Positions 38,241 to 50,168 of a stretch of 64,000 nt of DNA are shown here, piece by piece. The notes beneath the pieces are model-generated. The model worked only from the letters and a program-made list of their open reading frames with translations. It had not been told where the DNA came from and made no database searches. Within the stretch, counting starts at the first letter, position 1; every line of letters starts with the position of its first letter. The position numbers were made by a program, and so were the translations under genes. The DNA comes from Okeania sp. SIO3B5 (GTDB lineage: Bacteria; Cyanobacteriota; Cyanobacteriia; Cyanobacteriales; Microcoleaceae), in NCBI RefSeq assembly GCF_010692555.1, contig NZ_JAAHHG010000003.1, positions 34,190 through 98,189 of the forward strand, in the 5' to 3' direction.

Positions 38241-38753
38241 CTATTTAAAATTCCAATCCTCACCACCAGGCAATTTACAAAACTCATCATTAATCACATC
38301 TCGCAAATCTTCTCTTGAATAATTGTACGTCAAACTTATCAATCTATTAGCTATATCTATAATTTTCACTTTATCCACAATTTGATGTAATTGATGAGGC
38401 TTATAAATACCTCCTTTTACTTCCACACTAGCCTCAAAAATAGCATCTTTAAAAGCATTCTCTAAATCCATTTCCCAATCATCTATATTAATATAATAAG
38501 ATGTTTTATTAGCCTTAATATTCAATCGTTGAATCTTCAACACTGAATCTCTAATTGATGCTACCCAAGAATTAGTTAGACGCTGTTCAACTTGATTTTT
38601 AATTAAATGTACTAATAACCTAACTAAAAAACTTTCAATTTTTTGTAAAATTTGTTCTTTGCTCATCCACTCCCATTCATCTACTATTGCTAACGCATCA
38701 TCATATCGACCTTCCATAATACTTAGTTTTAAATCAATTAATTCTTGACTCAT
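38241..38753 (-). CDS. DUF29 family protein
   Basis: This 170-residue helical protein contains SKEQILQKIESFLVRLLVHL, SWVASIRDSVLKIQRL and LENAFKDAIFEASVEV. DUF29 proteins are common in cyanobacterial accessory regions with no known function. I see no signal peptide or membrane helix. It is a single gene near two toxin-antitoxin loci. Confidence 0.8.
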   Translation of the reverse strand: MSQELIDLKLSIMEGRYDDALAIVDEWEWMSKEQILQKIESFLVRLLVHLIKNQVEQRLTNSWVASIRDSVLKIQRLNIKANKTSYYINIDDWEMDLENAFKDAIFEASVEVKGGIYKPHQLHQIVDKVKIIDIANRLISLTYNYSREDLRDVINDEFCKLPGGEDWNFK

Positions 38754-38866
38754 AAGATAAAATATTGTATTAATTAATAAAATTACTATTAGAAATCTCC
38801 AAAAATCAAAAATAAAATCAATTATCCTACAGAAATTATCAGTTATTTTTCCCTATTTCCTATTCC

Positions 38867-39094
38867 CTATTCCCCATTCCCTCTTTTCTGGAGATGTCTA
38901 TTCTTTAGTTTACTTTCTTTTGTAACTCTAATTAAAAATCGCAGTGCTTCATTCACTGCCTCTGCGTTAGGAAACATTTCTGCAACATCAAGATCTAACT
39001 TAATTATTGTCTCCCCAAAACTTTTACGTTTAGCACCCATTTTTCTGATTTTTAAACTTTTTAAGTCATATTCTGACCGTAATTCATCTTCCAT
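38867..39094 (-). CDS. BrnA-type antitoxin
   Basis: This 75-residue protein has the N-terminus MEDELRSEYDLKSLKIRK, then TIIKLDLDVAEMFPNAEAVN and EALRFLIRV, the short ribbon-helix-helix form of antitoxins paired with BrnT. It starts three bases after the brnT stop. The last 10 residues are encoded by a dispersed repeat (GACATCTCCAGAAAAGAGGG), so the native C-terminus was probably replaced. Confidence 0.75.
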   Translation of the reverse strand: MEDELRSEYDLKSLKIRKMGAKRKSFGETIIKLDLDVAEMFPNAEAVNEALRFLIRVTKESKLKNRHLQKRGNGE

Positions 39095-39097
39095 TTT

Positions 39098-39505
39098 TTA
39101 ACTCTCCTCGTATGCTTTTCGTTCTTTATTTGTAGCTTTTCTCACACTAATAATCCTAATTCTGTTATTTCTTTCAGTGTAAGAAACTAATAACAAACGA
39201 CCCTGTACCGATTCTCCTATTATAATGTAACGATGTTCATTGTAGGAATGATCTGGATCTTCAACAATGAATAATGAATAATGAATAATGAATAATTAAT
39301 AATTACCTATCCTTGAAAACGGATAGGATTGATTCAAAGGATTTTTTTTTCTTTTTCATCCTTGAAAGAAGAGGCTTTAAACCTTAATTATTCGGTAAAA
39401 ATCCACATATAAAGGGTCTTTAAAAACAGTTTTTGCTTCTGCAAATGAGACTCCATGTTTAGATAGATTCGACTCAGCTTTTTGTTCATTCCATTCAAAT
39501 TCCAT
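39098..39505 (-). pseudogene. brnT-type toxin gene split by a family F repeat
   Basis: ATG at 39505 gives MEFEWNEQKAESNLSKHGVS to DPLYVDF, then the repeat (39266-39397) with an in-frame TAA. The frame resumes VEDPDHSYNEHRYIIIGESV to RIISVRKATNKERKAYEES and a TAA at 39098. Joined, the protein is about 91 residues, the usual BrnT size, with the EERYIIIG-like core and IRIISxRKAT strand of this RelE-like ribonuclease. Only the antitoxin remains intact. Confidence 0.9.
39266..39397. mobile_element. Family F element inserted in brnT
   Basis: The 132-bp insert starts TACCGAATAATTAAGGTTTA on the minus strand and ends in ATTATTCATT words. Its core GCCTCTTCTTTCAAGGATG and CCTATCCGTTTTCAAGGATA fits the other family F copies. 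This copy shows that family F is mobile, or was. Confidence 0.8.
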
Positions 39506-39701
39506 AATAAGTTTGCTGATAATATCACATCCAGATAATTAGATACCTCCAGAAAAGACGAAGGTAGGGACATTGCATGCAACATCCCTACAGAGTAGGG
39601 AGTAGGGGAAAAATTTAGGAGTGCTCCGTAGAACACCCCTACACAATATTTTGTTGAAAATTATACTAGCTGAAAGCTGATAGCTGAAAGCTGATAGCTA
39701 T

Positions 39702-41069
39702 TTAATGCCCAATTCCCACATATTGAAAACCAGCAGCTTCCAACTCTTTACGATCGCAGAAATTACGTCCATCAACAAATAAATTATGCTCCATAGACTT
39801 CACCATCTTAGCGTAATCTAATGTCTCAAACTGTTTCCAGTCAGTCACCAACACCAAAGCATCACAACCATCAGCAAGTCTTTCTGGATCTGTTTCCACT
39901 ACTACTCCCGTCAAACCATGACGCATACCAGACTGAGAAATAATCGGATCGTAAGCTTTCACCTTTGCCCCCAACCTGTTCAACTCCTGAATCAAATCTA
40001 GAGAAGGTGCATCCCGCATATCATCAGTATCAGGCTTAAACGTCAAACCCAATAACCCAATAGTCTTACCCTTAAGAATTTTCAGTGCCTGCTGTAACTT
40101 ATCTATTGCAATCATGCGTTGACGCTTATTCACCTCAATTGCTGATTTCAACAACTGTGCCTCACAACCATAGTCATCAGCAGTATGCACCAAAGCAGAA
40201 ACATCTTTCGGGAAACAAGAACCACCCCAACCAATACCAGCTTGTAAAAACTTATTACCAATGCGAGAGTCTAAACCAATACCCTTAGACACCTGAGTCA
40301 CATCTGCACCGACGCGATCGCAAATATTAGCAATCTCATTCACAAAACTAATCTTAGTTGCCAAAAAAGAATTAGCAGCATACTTAATCATCTCTGCCGA
40401 ACTCAAATCTGTTGTCACCACTGGCACTGGTGGGAGTGACTGATCATCACCATACTTACGTTCAACCAGAGGAGTATAAAGCTCCAACATCATATCTAGT
40501 GCCTTTTGACTATTACTACCCAATACTATGCGGTCTGGATTAAAAGTATCGAATATAGCGGAACCTTCGCGCAAAAACTCTGGGTTACTAACCACATCAA
40601 ATTCAGCTTCAATATCTGTACCGGAGCCACCTTCCTCTTTTTTCCGTTCTTCAACTCCATCTAAAACAATTCTTCGTACCCAGTCACCAGAACCAATAGG
40701 TACAGTTGATTTATTAACAATTACCTTATAACCTGTAGTCAAATGAGCGCCTATCCCCTTAGCCACTGCCTCAACATAACGAGTATCGCTTTCCCCTGTA
40801 GGGAGTGGGGGAGTACCAACAGCAATAAATAAGATATCGCCATGATTGACTCCAGCTTTTATGTCAGATGTAAACTCTAGAGTTCCTGCTTTGGTGCAAC
40901 CTTGCATCAGTTCAGATAACCCCGGTTCGTAGATTGGAGACTGTCCTGATTTTAAGAGTTTAACTTTCTCCTCGTTGTTGTCTACGCAAATTACATGATG
41001 TCCTGTATGAGAAAGACAAACTCCTGTAACTAAGCCAACGTAACCAGTACCAATAACGCAAACACGCAT
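39702..41069 (-). CDS. ugd: UDP-glucose 6-dehydrogenase
   Basis: The enzyme oxidises UDP-glucose to UDP-glucuronate with two NAD+. It has 455 residues. The Rossmann motif GTGYVGLVTGVCL is at the N-terminus. The catalytic Cys is in GIGWGGSCFPKD (about residue 280), with NKSTVPIGSG and EFLREGSAIFD also present. The C-terminal UDP-binding domain contains LGLTFKPDTDDMRDAPS. It lies beside uxs, which uses its product, with a MITE between them. Confidence 0.95.
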   Translation of the reverse strand: MRVCVIGTGYVGLVTGVCLSHTGHHVICVDNNEEKVKLLKSGQSPIYEPGLSELMQGCTKAGTLEFTSDIKAGVNHGDILFIAVGTPPLPTGESDTRYVEAVAKGIGAHLTTGYKVIVNKSTVPIGSGDWVRRIVLDGVEERKKEEGGSGTDIEAEFDVVSNPEFLREGSAIFDTFNPDRIVLGSNSQKALDMMLELYTPLVERKYGDDQSLPPVPVVTTDLSSAEMIKYAANSFLATKISFVNEIANICDRVGADVTQVSKGIGLDSRIGNKFLQAGIGWGGSCFPKDVSALVHTADDYGCEAQLLKSAIEVNKRQRMIAIDKLQQALKILKGKTIGLLGLTFKPDTDDMRDAPSLDLIQELNRLGAKVKAYDPIISQSGMRHGLTGVVVETDPERLADGCDALVLVTDWKQFETLDYAKMVKSMEHNLFVDGRNFCDRKELEAAGFQYVGIGH

Positions 41070-41194
41070 ATTTATATCCTCAAAATTTTTAACAGGAAAA
41101 AAAACTTATAAATGGATAATGGATAATTGATAATTGATAATTAATTCATTATCAATTAATAAGCAGCTAAACAAAATAAATTACAAATTTTAGG

Positions 41195-41425
41195 GTAAGC
41201 ATTTCCTAGGTCATGCTGCGCAAACAGCTATTAGCTGTCAGCTAGCCTCCTCCGGAGGAACTGCAGACTTCAGCAACAAGACTCTCTCATATAGGACAGT
41301 GTTTAAATTAATAACTGACTTTAAGGGCAAGGGAGCCAACTTTTGTAGTAAGACAATTAAATATTGCTTTGATCCTAAACTAAAAGCAATAGCTGATAGC
41401 TTATGGCTGACCGCTGAATGCTTAC
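41195..41425. mobile_element. MITE family C between ugd and uxs (ATTTTAGG duplication)
   Basis: GTAAGCATTTCC to CCGCTGAATGCTTAC, flanked by ATTTTAGG at 41187-41194 and 41426-41433. The rest of 41070-41510 is AT-rich repeat sequence without a gene. Confidence 0.92.
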
Positions 41426-41510
41426 ATTTTAGGAACTGAAATCCTTACTGTGTAAACATCACTTTTGTAAATAATTTTGTGTAGGTACTTAAATAATTAT
41501 CCATTATTCA

Positions 41511-44852
<3,342 letters not shown>

Positions 44853-44970
44853 TACTTCTACTTCCGAGCAATTTAATTTGTTGCGATTTTCAACAGAAAA
44901 TTGAATAACCACATCAAGCTCCATCATACACTAACAAAGTATGGGTCTGAAAGATATTAGTACCGCTCAA

Positions 44971-46328
44971 CTAAAATTACTCAAACTTACTCAAAAATCT
45001 GAAAGCTTAGTTGCTCGTAGTGGATCGAGCACTACAGGGTTAAACGGCAAACCCTTTATTCCTTGGTCAAAGACATCAGGAATTACTTTTTTTATTATAT
45101 TCAATGACCCATTTACATCTGCATTTAATAATTTATTTTCCCTGGTTTTATACAACCCTCTTGTTACTCTTTTTCCACTAAATTTCGTTTTTTTATCTCC
45201 ATATTTTGGTAAATCATCCCCGTCTAAACAGCTTGATTGAGATGTATAAGATTCTTCTGTTATTATTACTTTTATTCCTCTTAATTCGGCTTTATATCTT
45301 AACATCTCTATTAATCTATAATGAGGGATATTCACAAATTGTTGATTGTTCTTTTTCCCTAATTTTATTTCTTGTTTCCAAGTCTGATTATGTCCAATGA
45401 TTAACATTCCTATTTCATGGTTTTCACACCAATCTATTACTCTTTTACTTGCTGTATGGAGATAGTTTTCTACTCGACAATTTCGCTTGTGAGTTAATTT
45501 TTTTAACCGATGAGAATGACTTTTATTCTGGTTGGTTTTTAATTGAGATTGTAAAATAGAGCGTTGTTTATTATAAAAGGTGTTAATCGCTTTTAATGGT
45601 CTGCCTTTAATCAAAAGAGGTGATATTCCTGTTTGATTTGTAGTTACAGCCATTAAATTATTTACTCCTAAATCTACTCCTGCTATTTGTTGATTATTTG
45701 TTATTCCCTCCTGTTTTTCATAGACTATTTCTATTATATAACAGCTACTTTTAGGGATAATCCTTACCTCTATTATTTCTGTCTGTGAAGTGGGGATTTT
45801 TATTTCACTCATGGATAAGTGACAAATCCCCTTTTTCAAGGCTTTTTTGTAAATTGATTCATCTGGATAGGGCAGAATATTTCGACCTTTTGTTTTATGT
45901 TTATATTTGGGAATTTTTGGTTTACCTAAAAATTTATTTGGCTGTTTTTGCCATGTTTTTAAAGCGGCAAAATAACTACTCCAAGCTGAGTCTAATCTTC
46001 TGATTATTTGCTTGCTAACTTTAGTTGGTAAAGCTTGATAATCATCCGTCTTAGATACTAGATGATACAGTTGATTAAAGCTGAGTTTCTTTTTGTTTTC
46101 AAAGAAGTATTGACGATAATAATAGTTAGCTAAATTGAACAGATTTTTTGACAAAAAAGCCTTGTGGTCACAAGCTGACCACAAATAATGGGATTTGGTA
46201 ATAACATGACGTTCAACTAGCTTCATACCTTGATTGTAGCTGATAACGACTCAATGGATAAACAACTGAGAAAACTTATCCATTTTAGTTTTATAGCTAT
46301 AGTTATGAGTAAGTTTGAGGAGTTTTAG
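44971..46328 (-). mobile_element. tnpB element bounded by 22-bp imperfect inverted repeats
   Basis: CTAAAATTACTCAAACTTAC (from 44971) and the inverse of 46307-46328 agree at 20 of 22 positions. The TnpB stop lies inside the left repeat. No tnpA gene is present. IS200/IS605 elements normally lack inverted repeats, so the ends are unusual. Confidence 0.75.
44991..46226 (-). CDS. tnpB: TnpB (IS200/IS605 OrfB, IS1341-type), likely RNA-guided nuclease
   Basis: This 411-residue protein starts MKLVERHVITKSHYLWSACD. RuvC residues are Asp in QQIAGVDLGVNNLMAV, Glu in VIITEESYTSQSS and Asp in LLNADVNGSLNIIKK. The usual four-Cys zinc ribbon is reduced: only one Cys remains in SSCLDGDDLPKYGDK, as in the branch with SGKRVTRGLY. 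TnpB proteins cut DNA guided by RNA from the element's right end. The frame is intact. Confidence 0.9.
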   Translation of the reverse strand: MKLVERHVITKSHYLWSACDHKAFLSKNLFNLANYYYRQYFFENKKKLSFNQLYHLVSKTDDYQALPTKVSKQIIRRLDSAWSSYFAALKTWQKQPNKFLGKPKIPKYKHKTKGRNILPYPDESIYKKALKKGICHLSMSEIKIPTSQTEIIEVRIIPKSSCYIIEIVYEKQEGITNNQQIAGVDLGVNNLMAVTTNQTGISPLLIKGRPLKAINTFYNKQRSILQSQLKTNQNKSHSHRLKKLTHKRNCRVENYLHTASKRVIDWCENHEIGMLIIGHNQTWKQEIKLGKKNNQQFVNIPHYRLIEMLRYKAELRGIKVIITEESYTSQSSCLDGDDLPKYGDKKTKFSGKRVTRGLYKTRENKLLNADVNGSLNIIKKVIPDVFDQGIKGLPFNPVVLDPLRATKLSDF

Positions 46329-46435
46329 AGAAGTTTTCGCTTTCTGTCTTTACCCCTTTTACTTTTCTCAAAGCATTAGTATTAATTCGGTTTTATAGGA
46401 GTAATATATCAAAAATTACATATAGTTTATATTAT

Positions 46436-47185
46436 TTAATCTCTTAGCATAGCTTGCACAGAATCAAAGTTTCCGTCGTTAGGAGCGGGTTTTAAGTTCA
46501 AAACTTTGGCCATCAGATTGTATACTTCTATATTCTGAAAAGATTCTACTGCTAAACCTTCTTTAAAAGATGGACCACTGGCAATGAAAATTCCATGCAT
46601 TGAGGGAAGTTGATAATCATAGCCATGAGTTCCTCTGACAAACTGAAATTTTAAACTATTAACTAAGCCATGACTAGAGATTGACCATCCTTCTTCAGCA
46701 ATGCCGATAATTGGGGTAATGCGGTGATGATTACGAAAATGGAAACGCTCGGGAATGTCTTCTTTATAGTACACCTTGAAATGTGGATTGGCATTTACTA
46801 AAGCATTGTAAATCTCTTCTTTCTTACCATTCTTAGGACGTAAAGCAAGAACGGGAGACCAGTCAATAACATCTACATTTTCTAAATCAATATAGTCATC
46901 GAGATAAATAATTCTATCTTTGCTAATAGAAGTCATTCCATGATCTGAAGTCACAATAATGTTAATTTTATTGAGAACTTTTTCCTGTTTTAAAGCTTCT
47001 AAAAGTAAACCAACTGTACTATCTACTTCACGAATAGTATTTTCTACTTCTTTTGAATCAGGACCGTATTGATGACCCTTACTATCTGGTTCATTAAAAT
47101 ACAGAGCTATAAATGTAGGACGTTTTTCTACAGGAAGTCTTAGCCAATTTAAAGCTTGTTGTATTCGTTTACTGTTAACAGTAAT
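46436..47185 (-). pseudogene. Nucleotide pyrophosphatase/phosphodiesterase-family relic, N-terminus missing
   Basis: From about VNSKRIQQALNWLRLPVEKR the frame matches the C-terminal part of alkaline-phosphatase-fold phosphodiesterases: ALYFNEPDSKGHQYGPDS, IIVTSDHGMTSIS and FVRGTHGYDYQLPSMHGIF. The metal residues in these segments are kept, but the N-terminal half with the catalytic Thr is gone. Homology ends near 47180, where the plus-strand STAND gene begins. The first residues of the open frame (up to 47239) are antisense to that gene. Confidence 0.8.
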
Positions 47186-49831
47186 GGTGATGTAATTTTT
47201 GTTCACGGTCTGATGGGTCATCGGATTAAAACATGGCATCCAAATGAAGAAGAAAATGAGAAATGTTGGCCTTATTGGCTAGCAAAAGAGTCTCTATGCC
47301 AAAATATTGGTATTTGGTCTTTTGGTTATGAAGCAGAGGCTTCTGCATGGTTAGGTAATTCTCAGACTCTGTTCGATCAAGGAAAAAATTTACTGGATGA
47401 TTTAGAAAATGAAGAACTTGGTCAACGACCTCTAATTTTTATTACTCATAGTTTGGGTGGTCTTGTTGTTAAAGAGATGCTTCGTTCTGGGTCTGATTAT
47501 CCAAAAGATCCTAGCAAAAAAGCAATTATCCAAAATACTAAAGGTATTGTTTTTCTAGCAACTCCTCATACTGGTTCAGATTTAACCAAACATCCTTTAG
47601 TCGAAATCATGAGGTTTTTGGGAAGGGAAAATATTACGGTAAAAGAGCTAGAATCTCATTCTAGTCAACTACGTTCTCTTGATAAATGGTATCGACAACA
47701 TGTTAACTCTCTAGGAATATCTACAAGAGCTTACTATGAAGGCAAAAATACTCAAAGTAAAGGTATTTCTGTAGGAAAAGTTGTAGATCCTGACAGTGCC
47801 GATCCAAAAATACCAGATGTGCAAGCCATTCCTGCCGTAGATGCAGACCATATCACTATTGCAAAACCAACTGATATAGAAGATAAAGTATATAAAGGTG
47901 TAAAGGTATTTATTAAAAAATGTTTACCATTATCAGATACTATTATCAAACAATTACCTTATTCGCCTGTAACTGTTTTTCAGCCACTGCAAGAACGAAA
48001 AGGAGAAACGACTGAAAACCCTACTTCAGCCCTTCCGAATAATTCTCCCAATTCAGAAGGGCTTAATAAAATTTGGGAGTCAATGGTAAGAATTATTGAT
48101 TCTAATGGCAATACTGTAGGTTCTGGTTTCATGATTCATCGTGATGGTTATTTTGTTACTTGTCATCACATTATTTATTCTCTGAACTGGCTAAAAGTTC
48201 AGTATCAAGATAAAGATTATCAGGCTCAATGGTGCAAGAAATTTTCAAATCCAGAAGTTGATATTGCTATTCTCAAAATAAATGTAAAAAATGCTAAATA
48301 TATTCCAACTACGATTCCTAAAGACCAAGTAGTTTCAACTTTGGTTTGCGGTTTTTCACATAATCAATTTCCTAGATTTTCAAAAAGTTTTGATGTCTAT
48401 GGTACCTTGAGAGAAAGCGTAGAAGTTAATACAATTTCTGTTTACCATCAAGAAAAAGATGTAAACTTCAGAAATTTATGGAATAAAAAACCACAAGATG
48501 AATCTACTTTTTCAGCTTACACAATAAAACAGGATGAAAACGAAAAAATAGATGGAGGTGTTTTTGGTGGATTAGTATTAGATAACAATTCAGGCTGTGC
48601 TATTGGAGTTATTCAGTCATCTGATAATAAAGAAAGTTATGTGATTAGCTGGGAAAATATTATTTACCGTCTAAAGCTGCTAGAAATATATCCTAGACGG
48701 CAAGAAGCATTTTCTACGGTAACAATAAGAAATTTATCACCTTCTAAAACTCAATCTTCATCTGATATTTATATTCCCAATCCAGGCTATCGAAAACTTC
48801 TAGGTAGAGAACCTGAAATTGAAAGGATTAAAGAAGTTTTGAATGACACTCTGGGAAGAAAAATTGTTGGAGTACATGGTATGGGTGGAATTGGCAAAAC
48901 AGCCCTAGTAAGAGAAATTATTAAATCCTATTTAGATGTTGGTTTTTCCAAAGTTTTATGGCAAACAGCATCAACTACAGATAATTCTCAGCAGATGACT
49001 TTTGAAACAGTACTTAATGGAATTATACAGCAACTAAATAGACCTGAGTTGTTTAAAATTAAAGAAGAAGAAAGAGAAATTAAAGTCAGAGAATTGCTTC
49101 AGGAGAGACCTGTATTAATAGTTTTAGATAATATGGAAACTTCGGCAGAACCACAAGATAAGATTATCCAAAAACTTTTATCTATTCTTGGTTCTAGCAA
49201 AGCACTTTTAACTAGCAGACATAGGTTTACTGAAACTTTTGAAGATAATGTTTTTCCTTTAAATTTGCGTGGATTGAATAAATATTCAGCTATAGATTTA
49301 ATCCAAGATACTGCTACTCAAAAAAATATGCTTGAGTATTTTGATGCTGTAAAAGATAATAAGTTGGAAGAAATGATTGAAGCCATAGGAGATGAATCTT
49401 TTGGTTATATACCCATGGCTTTGAAATTTGTATTGGGGCAACTTCAGAAGTTCGATCCAGAAGTTATTATCGATGGATTAAAAGGTGTGCGCTTAACAGA
49501 TAAAGATAGCGAAATAAGTGATAGAGATGAATTTAGACAATTCTGGAAATATATATTTTTAACTTCTTTGAAATTGCTTTCTAATCTTGATAAAAAATTT
49601 ATGAGTGGAATGGCTCTTTTTGAGCCAAATATAGGTAGTAAATATAATCAAATTATGTCTACTATCAGTTTAAGTAATGAAGAGTTTAGACAGGTGGTAA
49701 ATGCAACTTGGAAAGTTTCTTTTTTAGAAATAGCTCAGAGAGACTCTGACAAGACGTACTATCTACATAGACTAAGTTATATCTTTTTCTATGCAATTAT
49801 TTCACAATTATCGGTAGTGGTAAACAAGTAA
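47156..49831 (+). CDS. STAND protein: alpha/beta hydrolase, protease-like and NB-ARC domains
   Basis: This 891-residue protein has three domains. (1) Residues 10-255 are a GPI-deacylase-like alpha/beta hydrolase with VIFVHGLMGH, nucleophile Ser99 in ITHSLGG, and His232 in DADHITIAKPTD. (2) Residues about 305-510 are trypsin-like: His in YFVTCHHII (337/338) and Asp in PEVDIAIL (369), but the Ser motif GxSGG reads GGVFGG, with Phe at the Ser position, so it is probably inactive. (3) Residues about 545-880 are NB-ARC: LLGREPEIERI, P-loop GMGGIGKT (575-582), Walker B VLIVLDN (658). Such STAND proteins act in signalling and antiphage defence. The start codon lies over the broken phosphodiesterase, so the first residues may not be native. 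Confidence 0.85.
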   Translation: MLYSFTVNSNGDVIFVHGLMGHRIKTWHPNEEENEKCWPYWLAKESLCQNIGIWSFGYEAEASAWLGNSQTLFDQGKNLLDDLENEELGQRPLIFITHSLGGLVVKEMLRSGSDYPKDPSKKAIIQNTKGIVFLATPHTGSDLTKHPLVEIMRFLGRENITVKELESHSSQLRSLDKWYRQHVNSLGISTRAYYEGKNTQSKGISVGKVVDPDSADPKIPDVQAIPAVDADHITIAKPTDIEDKVYKGVKVFIKKCLPLSDTIIKQLPYSPVTVFQPLQERKGETTENPTSALPNNSPNSEGLNKIWESMVRIIDSNGNTVGSGFMIHRDGYFVTCHHIIYSLNWLKVQYQDKDYQAQWCKKFSNPEVDIAILKINVKNAKYIPTTIPKDQVVSTLVCGFSHNQFPRFSKSFDVYGTLRESVEVNTISVYHQEKDVNFRNLWNKKPQDESTFSAYTIKQDENEKIDGGVFGGLVLDNNSGCAIGVIQSSDNKESYVISWENIIYRLKLLEIYPRRQEAFSTVTIRNLSPSKTQSSSDIYIPNPGYRKLLGREPEIERIKEVLNDTLGRKIVGVHGMGGIGKTALVREIIKSYLDVGFSKVLWQTASTTDNSQQMTFETVLNGIIQQLNRPELFKIKEEEREIKVRELLQERPVLIVLDNMETSAEPQDKIIQKLLSILGSSKALLTSRHRFTETFEDNVFPLNLRGLNKYSAIDLIQDTATQKNMLEYFDAVKDNKLEEMIEAIGDESFGYIPMALKFVLGQLQKFDPEVIIDGLKGVRLTDKDSEISDRDEFRQFWKYIFLTSLKLLSNLDKKFMSGMALFEPNIGSKYNQIMSTISLSNEEFRQVVNATWKVSFLEIAQRDSDKTYYLHRLSYIFFYAIISQLSVVVNK

Positions 49832-49978
49832 TAATTTTTGTAGTTTATCTCCTGATAATTCAAGGAAAGTAGTAAACTGTTGTGCATTTAAACCGCATAT
49901 TTGTTATGTGCCTAGTTAAGAATATAACCCTTACTACTTCTGTAGGAGTGATTCACGAACCAACCCTATTAAATTCTA

Positions 49979-50069
49979 TAGTCATTTCAGTTTAGATTAA
50001 GACGAAAGTTTCTTACGGTGAAAAGAGTTCAGCTCAAAAAAATGTTTCATTCTTAATTGGAAATGACTA
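49979..50069. mobile_element. MITE family G (TATAGTCATTTC ends, TA duplication)
   Basis: TATAGTCATTTCAGTTTAGA at the left and GGAAATGACTATA at the right are inverses over 12 bases and flanked by TA. This is typical of IS630-type ends. It lies in the 337-bp gap between the STAND and TPR genes. Confidence 0.75.
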
Positions 50070-50168
50070 TAACTTCTGACTTGCTAATAGGGATTTAAAA
50101 TGCTTATTAGCTTAACTAATATTTTTAAGACTACCCAATTATCAAATTACATAAAATATTAACGTAAA

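Noticed and set aside
39388..39636. 82-residue frame overlapping the 5' half of brnT
   Set aside because: The brnT frame in the same stretch matches a known toxin; this one is an out-of-frame shadow extended by the repeat.
45206..45400. Plus-strand hydrophobic frame within tnpB
   Set aside because: It is antisense to the intact TnpB frame.
48720..49831. Frameshift joining the STAND and TPR genes as a single pseudogene
   Set aside because: Both frames are clean, each has its own stop or start, and the gap of 337 bp contains a MITE but no TPR coding sequence that I could detect.
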